Below are positions 35,682 to 45,282 of a DNA stretch of 64,000 nt, in pieces. Each line of letters begins with the position of its first letter. Position 1 is the first letter of the stretch. This stretch comes from Psychromonas ossibalaenae ATCC BAA-1528 (GTDB lineage Bacteria > Pseudomonadota > Gammaproteobacteria > Enterobacterales > Psychromonadaceae): NCBI RefSeq assembly GCF_000381745.1, contig NZ_KB906978.1, positions 1 through 64,000 on the forward strand, read 5' to 3'. The position numbers and the translations under genes are program-made. The notes beneath the pieces are model-generated. The model worked only from the letters and a program-made list of their open reading frames with translations, was not told where the DNA came from and searched no databases.

Positions 35682-35691
35682 TCAGTGAATA

Positions 35692-35722
35692 AAAGGCTCA
35701 AATAGTAAATTGAGCCTTTATG
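35692..35722 (+). terminator. Terminator after the LysR gene
   Basis: AAAGGCTCAA, loop ATAGTAAA, TTGAGCCTTT, then ATGTTTTT. A perfect 10-bp stem placed 10 bases after the LysR stop; the T tract is interrupted by ATG. Confidence 0.7.
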
Positions 35723-35853
35723 TTTTTCAGCCTTTCAGCTTCTTTTTTTCTCCCACCTTTTCCATACAGCAACAATGCTTTTACAAAACCCTATATATCG
35801 ACTGGTTATCCGGGCGTAGTATTAATCACATCATTTATTCTATACACATTATC

Positions 35854-35869
35854 ATCTACAAACGTAGAT
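35854..35869. promoter_or_regulatory. Inverted repeat in the deoC leader
   Basis: ATCTAC-AAAC-GTAGAT has perfect 6-bp arms and sits just before the AGGAG ribosome site of deoC. It may be an operator or a small hairpin. It does not match the DeoR operator of Escherichia coli that I know. Confidence 0.3.
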
Positions 35870-35883
35870 ACAGGAGCCAATTA

Positions 35884-36660
35884 ATGTCTGATTTAAAAGC
35901 AGCTGCTTTACGCGCACTTAAACTAATGGATTTAACTACACTAAATGACGATGACACGGATCAAAAAGTAATTGATCTTTGCCATAACGCAAAAACAGCA
36001 GCAGGCACAACGGCAGCCGTCTGTATTTACCCGCGCTTTATCCCTATCGCTAAAAAAACACTAGCAGCACAAGGTACGCCGGAAGTACGTATTGCAACTG
36101 TTACTAACTTTCCTCACGGTAACGATGATATCGATATCGCAGTTGCTGAAACTAAAGCGGCTATTGCTTACGGTGCAGATGAAGTGGATGTGGTTTTCCC
36201 ATACCGCGCACTAATCGCCGGTAATGAGGAAGTAGGTTTTGAGCTGGTTAAACAGTGTAAAGCCGCGTGTGGTGACACTCTGCTTAAAGTGATTATTGAA
36301 ACAGGCGAGCTGAAAGAGCCGGCATTAATTAAACTTGCTTCAGAACTTTGTATTAAAGCAGGCGCAGATTTCATTAAAACCTCTACGGGTAAAGTTGCCG
36401 TTAACGCAACTCCAGAAGCGGCTGAAATTATGCTGAACGTAATTCGTGAAATGGATGTCGCAAAAACCGTTGGTTTTAAACCTGCTGGCGGCGTAAAAAC
36501 CAGCGAAGATGCTGCGCAGTACTTAGCCATGGCAGATAAGATTTTAGGCAGTGAATGGGCAGATAACATGCATTATCGTTTTGGTGCATCAAGCCTGCTT
36601 ACTAACCTGCTTAACACGTTGGAGTTAACATCTGAAAAAGCGGATTCAGCAGCTTACTAG
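35884..36660 (+). CDS. deoC: Deoxyribose-phosphate aldolase
   Basis: Cleaves 2-deoxyribose 5-phosphate to acetaldehyde and glyceraldehyde 3-phosphate, the last step of deoxynucleoside catabolism. 258 residues, very close to Escherichia coli DeoC throughout ([37 protein letters not shown]). The Schiff-base Lys165 lies in DFIKTSTGK; the second active-site Lys is in [10 protein letters not shown] start at ATG 35884, which has AGGAG upstream and aligns with the family; a longer frame from 35710 begins inside the LysR terminator region. deoA follows after 116 bases, giving the usual deoC-deoA order. Confidence 0.97.
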   Translation: MSDLKAAALRALKLMDLTTLNDDDTDQKVIDLCHNAKTAAGTTAAVCIYPRFIPIAKKTLAAQGTPEVRIATVTNFPHGNDDIDIAVAETKAAIAYGADEVDVVFPYRALIAGNEEVGFELVKQCKAACGDTLLKVIIETGELKEPALIKLASELCIKAGADFIKTSTGKVAVNATPEAAEIMLNVIREMDVAKTVGFKPAGGVKTSEDAAQYLAMADKILGSEWADNMHYRFGASSLLTNLLNTLELTSEKADSAAY

Positions 36661-36776
36661 GCAGCTGCTTTAGATAGAAATTCCAATATTTCCCGTTTAC
36701 CCTCTTTTTAAACGAAGAGGGAAATCAACAACACATATTCTACAATTAAAACTCAATGAAGAGTTTGGAGATACGC

Positions 36777-38108
36777 ATGTTTTTACCACAAGAAATTATT
36801 CGTAAAAAACGTGACGGTCAAGTACTGACCGCCGAAGAGATCAACTTTTTTATTCAGGGAGTTGCAAACGACACCATTTCAGAAAGTCAGACTGGTGCTT
36901 TTGCGATGACTGTTTTCTTCAATGAAATGACCATGCCTGAGCGTATTGCCCTTACTTGTGCGATGCGTGATTCTGGTATGGTGATTAATTGGGACCATAT
37001 GAATTTTGGCGGTCCGATTGTAGATAAGCATTCAACGGGTGGTGTTGGTGATGTAACCTCTTTAATGTTAGGTCCAATGGTTGCTGCTTGTGGTGGTTTT
37101 GTTCCTATGATTTCTGGTCGTGGACTTGGTCATACGGGCGGTACTTTAGACAAACTAGAGTCGATCCCAGGTTATAACATTACCCCGACTAATGACGTTT
37201 TTGGTGACGTGACTAAAGACGCAGGTGTCGCGATTATCGGCCAGACAGGCGACCTCGCACCTGCTGATAAACGTGTTTATGCAATTCGTGATATTACGGC
37301 GACTGTTGACAGTATCTCACTGATCACTTCTTCGATTCTTTCTAAGAAACTGGCTGCTGGACTTGATTCATTAGTGATGGATGTAAAAGTGGGGTCAGGC
37401 GCCTTTATGCCTACTTTTGAAGCATCTGAAGAACTTGCTAAATCAATTGTTGGTGTAGCAAATGGTGCAGGCACAAAAACCACTGCAATTCTAACTGACA
37501 TGAACCAAGTATTAGCTTCTTCTGCGGGTAATGCGCTAGAAGTACGTGAAGCGGTACAGTTTTTAACGGGTGAATATAGAAACCCGCGTCTATTTGAAAT
37601 TACCATGGCACTTTGTGCTGAAATGCTGGTATTAGGCAACTTAGCAACAGACAGTGCTGATGCACGTGAAAAACTGCAGACTGTATTAGATAACGGCAGC
37701 GCGGCACAATGTTTTGGTAAAATGGTTGCTGGCCTTGGCGGACCAAAAGACTTTATTGAAAACTATGCCGATTATTTAGAAAAAGCACCTATCGCTAAGC
37801 CAGTTTACGCAAGTAACAGCGGCATCGTTTCTGCAATGGATACCAGAGCGATTGGTATGGCAGTGGTCAGCATGGGCGGCGGTCGTCGTGTTGCAACTGA
37901 TGAGATTGATTATGCCGTTGGTTTTGATCAGTTCATCCGTTTAGGTGAAACAGCAGACAGCCAGAAGCCATTAGCAGTTATTCATGCGCGTAATGAAGAA
38001 CAGTGGCAAGAAGCTGCAGATGCCCTGCTTGAAGCGATTAAAGTCGGCAGTGAGCCTTACGTTGCAACACCTGATGTTTACCGTCAGATTCGTGCTGAAG
38101 ATATTTAA
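36777..38108 (+). CDS. deoA: Thymidine phosphorylase
   Basis: Phosphorolysis of thymidine and deoxyuridine to the base and deoxyribose 1-phosphate. 443 residues, close to E. coli DeoA from [14 protein letters not shown] onward. Signature [23 protein letters not shown] and [16 protein letters not shown]; phosphate-binding [10 protein letters not shown] start at ATG 36777 (TTTGGAG six bases before) because that aligns with family starts; a longer frame begins at 36756. The mutase deoB and phosphorylase deoD that complete the pathway are not in the window. A terminator follows, so the unit ends here. Confidence 0.97.
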   Translation: MFLPQEIIRKKRDGQVLTAEEINFFIQGVANDTISESQTGAFAMTVFFNEMTMPERIALTCAMRDSGMVINWDHMNFGGPIVDKHSTGGVGDVTSLMLGPMVAACGGFVPMISGRGLGHTGGTLDKLESIPGYNITPTNDVFGDVTKDAGVAIIGQTGDLAPADKRVYAIRDITATVDSISLITSSILSKKLAAGLDSLVMDVKVGSGAFMPTFEASEELAKSIVGVANGAGTKTTAILTDMNQVLASSAGNALEVREAVQFLTGEYRNPRLFEITMALCAEMLVLGNLATDSADAREKLQTVLDNGSAAQCFGKMVAGLGGPKDFIENYADYLEKAPIAKPVYASNSGIVSAMDTRAIGMAVVSMGGGRRVATDEIDYAVGFDQFIRLGETADSQKPLAVIHARNEEQWQEAADALLEAIKVGSEPYVATPDVYRQIRAEDI

Positions 38109-38118
38109 GCTAAAAACC

Positions 38119-38152
38119 TAAAGAGCTGATATTTTTCTCAGCTCTTTAGATA
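38119..38152 (+). terminator. Terminator after deoA
   Basis: CTAAAGAGCTGA, loop TATTTTTC, TCAGCTCTTTAG. A perfect 12-bp stem 10 bases after the deoA stop; no long T run follows the stem on the plus strand, but T residues are present in the loop and stem end. Confidence 0.65.
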
Positions 38153-38162
38153 TAAGCACCAA

Positions 38163-38197
38163 ACAGATCATACAATCCCCTCCTCCGTATGATCTGT
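38163..38197. promoter_or_regulatory. Stem-loop with pyrimidine-rich loop upstream of the DUF1097 gene
   Basis: ACAGATCATAC and GTATGATCTGT form perfect 11-bp arms around AATCCCCTCCTCC. The C-rich loop is complementary to Shine-Dalgarno-like GGAGG sequences. It lies about 40 bases before the next gene; it may be a second terminator stem, an operator, or a translational control element. Confidence 0.4.
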
Positions 38198-38235
38198 CTC
38201 ACTACCTCTCATCTAAATAATTTCAGGACTCTCCT

Positions 38236-38736
38236 ATGAGCTTACTTTTAGCATTATCCATAAGCACAGGTATCCTTTCCGGTTTGTTAGTCTGGTTTAC
38301 AGGCCTGTTTGATATCGCAAGCTGGCTGGCTTTTTTAGGGGCAACCAGCTATTTTGCTTCTACAGATAAAGGCAGAAAAGGACTTGTCCAGGTTTGGTTA
38401 ACCAATTTTAGCGGTGCAGTCTGGGCAATATTAATTATTGCAGCTTCCACTTATATTGATACAGATTTTGCAAGTTATGCAGCCACCGCTGTTTTTGCGT
38501 TTTGTATGTGTATACAGGCTAAGTTTAGTCTCCTTAAATTTATACCGGGTACCTTTTTAGGTGCGGCAGCGATCTTTTCTGCCGATGGGCAATGGTCTTC
38601 AGCATTTTTGGGATTATTTATCGGAGCTGTTTTTGGATTTTTAATGAATTATACAGGAGAATTATTACATAGATTCTGTGCAGCTCGTTTACCAGAGGCC
38701 CCCGTCAACAACATTAAACAAGAGCCGCCTAACTAG
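38236..38736 (+). CDS. DUF1097-family inner-membrane protein
   Basis: 166 residues with about five hydrophobic segments (LLALSISTGILSGLLVWFTGLF; VWAILIIAASTYI; ATAVFAFCMCIQAKF; GTFLGAAAIF; FLGLFIGAVFGFLMNYTGELL). The spacing and the GATSYFASTDKG loop match DUF1097 proteins (YcdZ/YahH-like) of unknown function. No partner gene is adjacent; the Mrp operon starts 143 bases later, probably from its own promoter. Confidence 0.75.
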   Translation: MSLLLALSISTGILSGLLVWFTGLFDIASWLAFLGATSYFASTDKGRKGLVQVWLTNFSGAVWAILIIAASTYIDTDFASYAATAVFAFCMCIQAKFSLLKFIPGTFLGAAAIFSADGQWSSAFLGLFIGAVFGFLMNYTGELLHRFCAARLPEAPVNNIKQEPPN

Positions 38737-38879
38737 CGCTAAGTTCAAGTGACAAAACAAATATATGAATTAATCAGTAACTTATGTAGACTAGACTTAT
38801 CAACGTATTGATATTTATTCAATTAATTACTGCTCTTGTTCAGAAACACCAACTAATTAGCTAACGGAGTTTTGCTGAA

Positions 38880-41675
38880 ATGCATTATTTTTGGGTACCA
38901 TTTCTACCCATGTTAGGGATTCTTGTTCCCTTACTAACCAATAAATTCAGCCGCAGTGTGTGTACGCTGGCGACCGCGATACTGCCGGCTTTAGCCCTTT
39001 GCTTCATTCTGCTTGACTTGCCCGCGGTATTTGCAGGACAGTCTTTTAGCCGGAGCATTGAGTGGATCCCGCAGTTAGGTTTGGCGCTGTCGTTTCGCCT
39101 TGACGGCTTGTCTGCATTATTCAGTTTACTGATTTTGGGCATTGGTTTGCTGGTCATTTTATATGCTCGCTACTACTTGTCTAAAAAAGACCATATGGGG
39201 CGTTTTTACTGCTACTTAATTATGTTTATGACCGCAATGCTCGGCATTGTTATGTCAAACAACATGCTGCAGCTATGGTTTTTCTGGGAATTAACCAGTA
39301 TCAGCTCGTTCTTGCTGATTGGTTTTTGGTCACACAATAGTGATGCGCGTAAAGGCGCCAGAATGGCGCTTACCATCACAGGTGCCGGCGGTTTAGCGCT
39401 ATTAGCCGGGATAATATTGTTAGGCCAGGTCGTGGGCAGTTACGATTTAGACGTCGTACTAAATAGTGGGGAACTGGTCAAACAACACCCTTATTACTTA
39501 GCTATTTTAGGTTTATTTTTAATTGGCGCATTTACTAAATCCGCACAATTCCCATTCCATTTTTGGTTACCCCACGCGATGGCGGCACCTACGCCAGTAA
39601 GTGCCTATTTGCACTCGGCCACCATGGTGAAAGCGGGCATCTTCTTACTGGCTCGTTTTTACCCGGTATTAGCGGGTACGGAAGTGTGGTTTGTGGTAGT
39701 CTCGCTAACTGGTTTATTCACCTTGTTACTGGGTGCTTATTCCGCATTATTTAAACATGATTTAAAAGGCTTGTTAGCCTACTCGACAATTAGTCATCTT
39801 GGCTTGATTGTCTTATTACTGGGTTTAAATACCCAATTAGCAGCTATTGCCGCGGTGTTTCACATCATGAACCATGCCGTTTTTAAAGCATCTTTATTTA
39901 TGGCGGCTGGTATTATTGACCATGAATCAGGCTCTCGAGATATGCGTAAGCTCAACGGCTTATGGAAATACATGCCTATCACTGCCACGTTAGCGATGGT
40001 GGCATCGGCGTCGATGGCTGGTGTGCCTTTACTCAATGGCTTTTTATCTAAAGAAATGTTCTTTGCTGAAACCTTAGATCAAAGCATTTTAGGGGCGATG
40101 TCTTGGTTAATTCCAGTATTAGCTACGATTGCAGGTGCTTTTGCAGTCGCTTACTCACTGCGTTTTATTCATGATGTTTTCTTTAACGGTGAGCCTAAGG
40201 GGTTAACCAAAACACCGCACGAGCCGCCGCGGTATATGCGTGTTCCCGTTGAAGTATTAGTCGCGATTTGTTTGTTAGTCGGTATATTTCCTAATTACAC
40301 TATTGGTCCACTGCTCAGTAGTGCGTCATTGGCGGTGCTAAATCATCCTCTACCTGAGTATAATTTGTCCCTTTGGCATGGATTTAACATTCCATTGATG
40401 ATGAGCGGGTTGGCGATTGTTGGTGGTTTAGCCATTTACCTGAACCGTAAACATTTATTTAAATTTGCAGGTAAGTTCCCGGATATTGACGCGAAAGTTG
40501 AATTTGAAGGTTATATTCAGAGCAGCGTGAAGTGGGCGCAGAAAGTAACTGCAAAATTGGAGACGGGATCCTTACAACGCTATGCTTTTCTTCTGTGTTT
40601 CTTCGCCTTACTGCTAATAGCTCCTCCCTTGTTAGAGCTAGATACCACGAGAGGAAGCCTGCCAGGCACCCCAGTAAACGGCGCAGTCATTGTAGCTGCT
40701 GTTTTATTAATAGCAGGTTCGCTAGCAACCGTAATTTGGAGCCATTACCGGCTGATTGCTTTATTAATGTTGTCGTTAGTCGGCTTAGTTGTGTCGATAA
40801 CCTTTGCTTACTTCTCGGCACCCGACTTAGCCCTTACCCAGCTCTCGGTAGAAATTGTAACGGTGATTTTGTTATTACTGGCGCTGTATTTCTTCCCTCA
40901 ACATACCCCCACCGATAAAAGTCGTCCTAATCACTTTGTTCGCGACTTGGCGGTAGCCTCTTTCATCGGCTGTATTATCGGCAGTATTTGTTTTGCCTTA
41001 ATGACCCATCCTTTGGATAGTATCTCTGAGTTCTTCCTAGCAAATGCTAAAACAGGCGGCGGCGGTACTAACGTGGTTAACGTTATTTTGGTCGATTTCC
41101 GTGGTTTTGATACCTTTGGTGAAATTACGGTACTTGGCATTGCCGCATTAGGTATTCACAAGCTAATTGCCGGCATGCGTTTGTCGATGCGCACTAAAGA
41201 TCATGATGGGCGCCCATGGGCAACAGATAAATACCCTGTATTACTCTCGGTTGTATCGCAAAGCCTGCTGCCGCTGTTCCTGCTCATTTCTGCTTATATC
41301 TTTATGCGCGGGCATAACTTACCAGGCGGTGGTTTTATTGCCGGTTTGATTACATCAATTGCTTTAATTCAGCAATACCTTGCACATGGTGTTGACTGGA
41401 TGGTTAAACGTGTGAGTGTTAGATACCACTATATGATCGCCATTGGATTAGTGACCGCCGGATTAACCGGCTTAGGCAGCTGGATGTTTGGCCGCCCGTT
41501 CTTAACCTCTTGGTTTGAATATGTATCGCTGCCCTGGATAGGTAAATTTGAACTCACCAGTGCATTGCTATTTGACCTAGGAGTTTACTTTACAGTAATC
41601 GGCGCAACCCTGCTTATATTAGCCAGCCTAGGCAAGCTAACCACTAAAGAAAGAATCAGAGAAGGAGAAAGGTAA
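38880..41675 (+). CDS. mrpA: Mrp-type Na+/H+ antiporter subunit A fused to subunit B
   Basis: Largest subunit of the hetero-oligomeric Mrp antiporter, related to NuoL of complex I. Residues about 1-760 carry the many transmembrane helices of MrpA, with the conserved proton-path pieces WELTSISSFLLIGFW (Glu), FTKSAQFPFHFWLPHAMAAPTPVSAYLHSATMVKAG, and FHIMNHAVFKASLF. The last about 150 residues (LLPLFLLISAYIFMRGHNLPGGGFIAGLI) are the MrpB domain, making a fused AB protein of 931 residues as in group 2 operons. ACGGAG precedes the start. The stop overlaps the start of mrpC, so subunits are probably translationally coupled. Confidence 0.95.
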   Translation: MHYFWVPFLPMLGILVPLLTNKFSRSVCTLATAILPALALCFILLDLPAVFAGQSFSRSIEWIPQLGLALSFRLDGLSALFSLLILGIGLLVILYARYYLSKKDHMGRFYCYLIMFMTAMLGIVMSNNMLQLWFFWELTSISSFLLIGFWSHNSDARKGARMALTITGAGGLALLAGIILLGQVVGSYDLDVVLNSGELVKQHPYYLAILGLFLIGAFTKSAQFPFHFWLPHAMAAPTPVSAYLHSATMVKAGIFLLARFYPVLAGTEVWFVVVSLTGLFTLLLGAYSALFKHDLKGLLAYSTISHLGLIVLLLGLNTQLAAIAAVFHIMNHAVFKASLFMAAGIIDHESGSRDMRKLNGLWKYMPITATLAMVASASMAGVPLLNGFLSKEMFFAETLDQSILGAMSWLIPVLATIAGAFAVAYSLRFIHDVFFNGEPKGLTKTPHEPPRYMRVPVEVLVAICLLVGIFPNYTIGPLLSSASLAVLNHPLPEYNLSLWHGFNIPLMMSGLAIVGGLAIYLNRKHLFKFAGKFPDIDAKVEFEGYIQSSVKWAQKVTAKLETGSLQRYAFLLCFFALLLIAPPLLELDTTRGSLPGTPVNGAVIVAAVLLIAGSLATVIWSHYRLIALLMLSLVGLVVSITFAYFSAPDLALTQLSVEIVTVILLLLALYFFPQHTPTDKSRPNHFVRDLAVASFIGCIIGSICFALMTHPLDSISEFFLANAKTGGGGTNVVNVILVDFRGFDTFGEITVLGIAALGIHKLIAGMRLSMRTKDHDGRPWATDKYPVLLSVVSQSLLPLFLLISAYIFMRGHNLPGGGFIAGLITSIALIQQYLAHGVDWMVKRVSVRYHYMIAIGLVTAGLTGLGSWMFGRPFLTSWFEYVSLPWIGKFELTSALLFDLGVYFTVIGATLLILASLGKLTTKERIREGER

Positions 41676-42028
41676 TGGAACTAGTCTACGCCGTGTGTGT
41701 CGGCTTCATGAGTGCCTGCGGCATCTTTTTAATGCTGCGCGGCCATACCTTTACCTTGGTAATTGGTCTCACTTTGTTGTCCTACGCTGTTAACCTGTTT
41801 CTTTTTGCCAGCGGCGGATTAACCATAGGTGCACCAGCGGTACTTAACGGCAGTGAAAATTACGCAGATCCTTTACCGCAAGCCCTGGTGCTTACTGCTA
41901 TTGTTATCGGCTTTGCCATGACTGCCTTTGCGGTAATTCTAGCAATGCGCGGACGCTCAGACATGGGGAATGACCACGTAGACGGTACGGAACCTTTCGA
42001 CCGCCTGGCTGCGGAGGAAAAATCCTAA
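41675..42028 (+). CDS. mrpC: Mrp antiporter subunit C
   Basis: 117-residue membrane protein related to NuoK, with three transmembrane helices (AVCVGFMSACGIFLML; VIGLTLLSYAVNLFLF; ALVLTAIVIGFAMTAFAVIL). The motif DPLPQALVLTAIVIG is characteristic for MrpC/MnhC. Its ATG overlaps the mrpA stop by one base and its stop overlaps the mrpD start by one base, consistent with a tightly coupled operon. Confidence 0.95.
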   Translation: MELVYAVCVGFMSACGIFLMLRGHTFTLVIGLTLLSYAVNLFLFASGGLTIGAPAVLNGSENYADPLPQALVLTAIVIGFAMTAFAVILAMRGRSDMGNDHVDGTEPFDRLAAEEKS

Positions 42029-43545
42029 TGGGTTTGTTTGATCATTTAGTTATTTTTCCGGTTTTAATACCGTTTTTCGTGGCTGTTGCTCTGCTTTTCC
42101 CAAGCTTAAATAACTCGTTAGCCAGACAAAGAGTACTGACCATTGCCGCCAGTATTTTAATGGTTGTTGTTGCGTTTGTACTGCTGTTCAAAATTAAAGA
42201 CCAAGGTATTCAAGTATATGCTCTTGGAGACTGGTCCGCGCCTTTTGGTATTATATTAGTGGCAGATGCCTTCTCGGTGTTAATGGTCTGCTTAAGTGCT
42301 GTTTTGGGCTTAGCGGTCACACTGTATGCCAGCGCCGGCGAAGATAAAAACGGCGCCTTTTTTCACCCGCTGATTATGTTCCAGTTGATGGGGATTAATG
42401 GTGCATTTTTAACTGGCGATGCGTTTAATCTATTTGTGTTTTTCGAGGTGCTGCTGATTGCCTCCTACTCACTAATGATGCATGGTGGAGGTAAACAGCG
42501 AATACAGGTTAACATCCATTATGTATTTCTTAACTTAATTGGCTCGTCGCTGTTCTTGTTTGCGTTAGGTACCTTATACGGCACTTTAGGCACACTTAAC
42601 TTCGCCGATATGGCCGATAGAATTCCGCTGCTTTCGAGTAACGAATTACTGATTACCAAATCAGGGGCATTATTGTTACTGGCTGTTTTTGGTCTGAAAG
42701 CAGCAATGCTGCCTCTACATTTCTGGCTGCCAAAAGCTTACGCGAGTACGAGTGCTCCAGTGGCCGCGCTATTCGCAATTATGACCAAAGTCGGTATTTA
42801 TAGTATTTGGCGGGTGCATGGCGTTATGTTTGGCGACCAGGCCGGTGAGCTGGCTAATATCGCCTTGCCGTGGTTATGGCCTATAGCTTTATTAACCATT
42901 GCTATTGGCGCTGTTTCTGTATTGGCTAGCAAAAGTTTGCGGGTGCTTTGTAGTAACTTGGTGATTGTATCAGTAGGTACTCTGCTGGTGACCATCAGCT
43001 TGAATACGGTACAGGCCGCTGCAGCTGGTATTTATTACTTACTGCATAGTACTGTAGCTTGTGCCGCTATGTTCTTGCTGGCGGGGGTTATTCAGCAGCA
43101 GCGCGGTAAAGCGGAAGACCGGTTTGTCACCACAAGAACAATGCCGCAGGCAGGAATTTTGGGCTTTATCTTTATCTTGCTGGCGATAGGTTTAATTGGT
43201 ATGCCGCCGCTGTCAGGCTTTGTAGGTAAAGCTTTAATTTTGCAGTCAGTGACCAAAGCAAGCCAGGCAGTTTGGGTCTGGCCGCTAATATTAGGCGCAG
43301 GACTGATTGCTTTAATCGCTTTATCACGGGCCGGCACTGCATTGTTCTGGCGAACCAACGGCGAAAACAACACCGCCTTACAAGGTCAGCCCGTTCAATA
43401 TTTAGCTATTGGCTTACTGGTAGGGATCCTGCCTTTGATGGTGATTTTTGGAGGGGCAGTGAGCGATTTTGCGCAATTGGCGGCAGAGCAGCTTAAAGCT
43501 GGTTTAAGCCTGCAGCAACTTAATGAGGTAGCCAATAATGGATAA
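42028..43545 (+). CDS. mrpD: Mrp antiporter subunit D
   Basis: 505-residue NuoM/NuoN-related antiporter-like subunit with about fourteen helices. Conserved segments include DAFNLFVFFEVLLIASYSLMM (Glu in FFEV), GLKAAMLPLHFWLPKAYASTSAPVAALFAIMTKVGIYSI and YYLLHSTVACAAMFLLAG, holding the Glu/Lys/His residues of the proton path. With subunit A it is thought to carry ion transport. Overlaps mrpE by 8 bases. Confidence 0.95.
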   Translation: MGLFDHLVIFPVLIPFFVAVALLFPSLNNSLARQRVLTIAASILMVVVAFVLLFKIKDQGIQVYALGDWSAPFGIILVADAFSVLMVCLSAVLGLAVTLYASAGEDKNGAFFHPLIMFQLMGINGAFLTGDAFNLFVFFEVLLIASYSLMMHGGGKQRIQVNIHYVFLNLIGSSLFLFALGTLYGTLGTLNFADMADRIPLLSSNELLITKSGALLLLAVFGLKAAMLPLHFWLPKAYASTSAPVAALFAIMTKVGIYSIWRVHGVMFGDQAGELANIALPWLWPIALLTIAIGAVSVLASKSLRVLCSNLVIVSVGTLLVTISLNTVQAAAAGIYYLLHSTVACAAMFLLAGVIQQQRGKAEDRFVTTRTMPQAGILGFIFILLAIGLIGMPPLSGFVGKALILQSVTKASQAVWVWPLILGAGLIALIALSRAGTALFWRTNGENNTALQGQPVQYLAIGLLVGILPLMVIFGGAVSDFAQLAAEQLKAGLSLQQLNEVANNG

Positions 43546-44038
43546 AGTGCGTAAGTTTATTTGGTTCCCCACTCCTTACCACAGTATATTGCTATGGTTA
43601 GTGTGGCAGATTCTGCATGATTTTAGTCGTGGTCACATGGTGTTAGGCGCGGTGTTTGCCATTGTTATCCCCTGGATTGTCGCACCGCTCAGTGAGAAAG
43701 AACCGGTAGCAAAAAATCCTCTCACAGTTTTGAGGTATACGTTTCGTTTACTCTTTGACATTGTGCTGTCTAATTACGACGTAGCGAAGCGCGTACTGCA
43801 GAGTAACCGTAGTTTAAGGCCGGCTTTTATTGCGGTGCCGTTAGCCATTAATGAGCCTTTGCCACTCACCATCTTTACCAGCAGTGTATCATTAACTCCT
43901 GGTACAGTGAGTGTAGAATTGTCGGATGACAGGCAATGGCTGTATGTACACGTGCTGCATCTTGAAGACGAGCAGCAGTTAATTAACCTTATCAAACGTC
44001 GTTATGAAGCGCCTTTGAAGGAGATTTTCGGATGTTAA
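43538..44038 (+). CDS. mrpE: Mrp antiporter subunit E
   Basis: 166 residues. Two N-terminal helices, then the soluble MnhE domain: DIVLSNYDVAKRVL, RPAFIAVPLAINEPLPLTIFTSSVSLTPGTVSVELS and LYVHVLHLED, which are family hallmarks (SLTPGT). Starts inside mrpD and overlaps mrpF by 7 bases. Needed for assembly of the complex in studied systems. Confidence 0.95.
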   Translation: MDKVRKFIWFPTPYHSILLWLVWQILHDFSRGHMVLGAVFAIVIPWIVAPLSEKEPVAKNPLTVLRYTFRLLFDIVLSNYDVAKRVLQSNRSLRPAFIAVPLAINEPLPLTIFTSSVSLTPGTVSVELSDDRQWLYVHVLHLEDEQQLINLIKRRYEAPLKEIFGC

Positions 44039-44301
44039 GTTACGCTATACTGACTGCCTGCGGCTTCATTTGCTGTGCTTTAGCCCTAAATGCCTGGCGC
44101 TTGATCATTGGCCCTACTACACCTGACAGAATTATTGCCGTTGATACCATGTACATTAACAGTATTGCACTGATCATCTTGTTAGGGCTTTACCAAGGCT
44201 CGGCCAGTTACTACGAAGGTGCGTTATTGATCGCACTGCTTGGCTTTGTAAGTACTTCGGCCTTTTGTAAGTATTTATTGCGCGGCGATATTATCGAATA
44301 A
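44032..44301 (+). CDS. mrpF: Mrp antiporter subunit F
   Basis: 89 residues with three transmembrane helices; the family motif GPTTPDRIIAVDTM lies at about residues 23-36, followed by a hydrophobic run and ALLGFVSTSAFCKYLLRGDIIE. Starts 7 bases before mrpE ends. Implicated in Na+ and bile-salt transport in other bacteria; this copy's substrate is unknown. Confidence 0.93.
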   Translation: MLSYAILTACGFICCALALNAWRLIIGPTTPDRIIAVDTMYINSIALIILLGLYQGSASYYEGALLIALLGFVSTSAFCKYLLRGDIIE

Positions 44302-44310
44302 GGAAGATAG

Positions 44311-44676
44311 ATGACTGTATTTTTAGAAGCGGTGGTGAGTGTTTTATTGGTGCTGGGCAGTATTGTTATGCTAGTTGGCTCTATCGGCTTAGCAAAATTC
44401 CCTGATTATTTTACCCGCCTGCATGCGCCGGCTAAATCCAGCACCTTAGGAGTCGGCTGTATCCTGATCGCTTCGATGATATTTTTCAGCGTTCAACTTG
44501 GCCATGTAAACTTTAAAGAAGCATTGATAAGCATGTTTTTGTTGATCACCGCTCCCGTAGCAGCACATATGCTGGCGAAAGCAGGCTTACACTATAAAGT
44601 AAACATGAAAGATAACACACAAAATCAACAATTGGCTAAAAAGGCTTACTTACACCAAAGTCCAGATGAAAAGTAG
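44311..44676 (+). CDS. mrpG: Mrp antiporter subunit G
   Basis: 121 residues with three helices and the MnhG motif LAKFPDYFTRLHAPAKSSTLGVGCIL (about 26-51). It is the last subunit of the six-gene A(B)CDEFG set; AAGGAAG precedes the start. The polar C-terminal tail (KDNTQNQQLAKKAYLHQ) is somewhat long. No terminator was recognised in the 258 bases that follow. Confidence 0.94.
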   Translation: MTVFLEAVVSVLLVLGSIVMLVGSIGLAKFPDYFTRLHAPAKSSTLGVGCILIASMIFFSVQLGHVNFKEALISMFLLITAPVAAHMLAKAGLHYKVNMKDNTQNQQLAKKAYLHQSPDEK

Positions 44677-44934
44677 GCATCACTATTGAGAGCTTGAACC
44701 TCCCGGCAGATAACTACAAAAAAGATTAGACAACCATAATCTTTGATTGAATGATAAATATGATCCGCCTGCAATCGTATTTTTATGTGCGGACTGTAGT
44801 GGCTAAGTAATATTGGCCACATATATCTAGGGGGATGGGCTGCTATGGGGCGTTTTCGACTTAGCCTTCTAGCTCGGAGTAGGGAAAAAGTGAGCATGGG
44901 ACTTTTACTAGCAGAGGCATTCTGAGGCACATAT

Positions 44935-45282
44935 TTATTTTATGTTTGTATTCTCACCAGCCTGTCGACGTTTTACAGCAGCCGAAATGTAGATATTCTG
45001 CGCTTTATCAATAGCCTCTTGGGATTGGCGGGCAACACGATATGCCTGATGGTATTTGTTACCGCGCCATAAACTTTTAGCTTGATGTAAAAGTTTGTGA
45101 GATGTATCAATTTGAGCTTTCATGCCGAATGGATAAGATGAGCGGGTGTGAGCCCAGTCCAGGCGGCCTTCAATATCAATAATGGCTTCTTGATAAAACT
45201 CTTCGACTGCCTCTTGCCGGACAAACTGAATTAAGTAGTAGGTAATTGTAACAATAAATCCAATTGTAAAAAGGATGCTCAT
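44935..45282 (-). CDS. Small membrane-anchored protein of unknown function
   Basis: 115 residues with one N-terminal transmembrane helix (ILFTIGFIVTITYYLIQFV) and a basic, helical cytosolic part (AKSLWRGNKYHQAYRVARQSQEAIDKAQNIY) that looks like a TPR-like or coiled-coil helix pair. AAGGAGAG lies 6 bases before the ATG, supporting the start. No family was recognised. It converges with the mrp operon and has no co-oriented neighbour. Confidence 0.65.
   Translation of the reverse strand: MSILFTIGFIVTITYYLIQFVRQEAVEEFYQEAIIDIEGRLDWAHTRSSYPFGMKAQIDTSHKLLHQAKSLWRGNKYHQAYRVARQSQEAIDKAQNIYISAAVKRRQAGENTNIK

Noticed and set aside
35710-35883. Longer start for deoC
   Set aside because: The added residues match no DeoC and begin in the terminator of the previous gene; ATG 35884 follows AGGAG.
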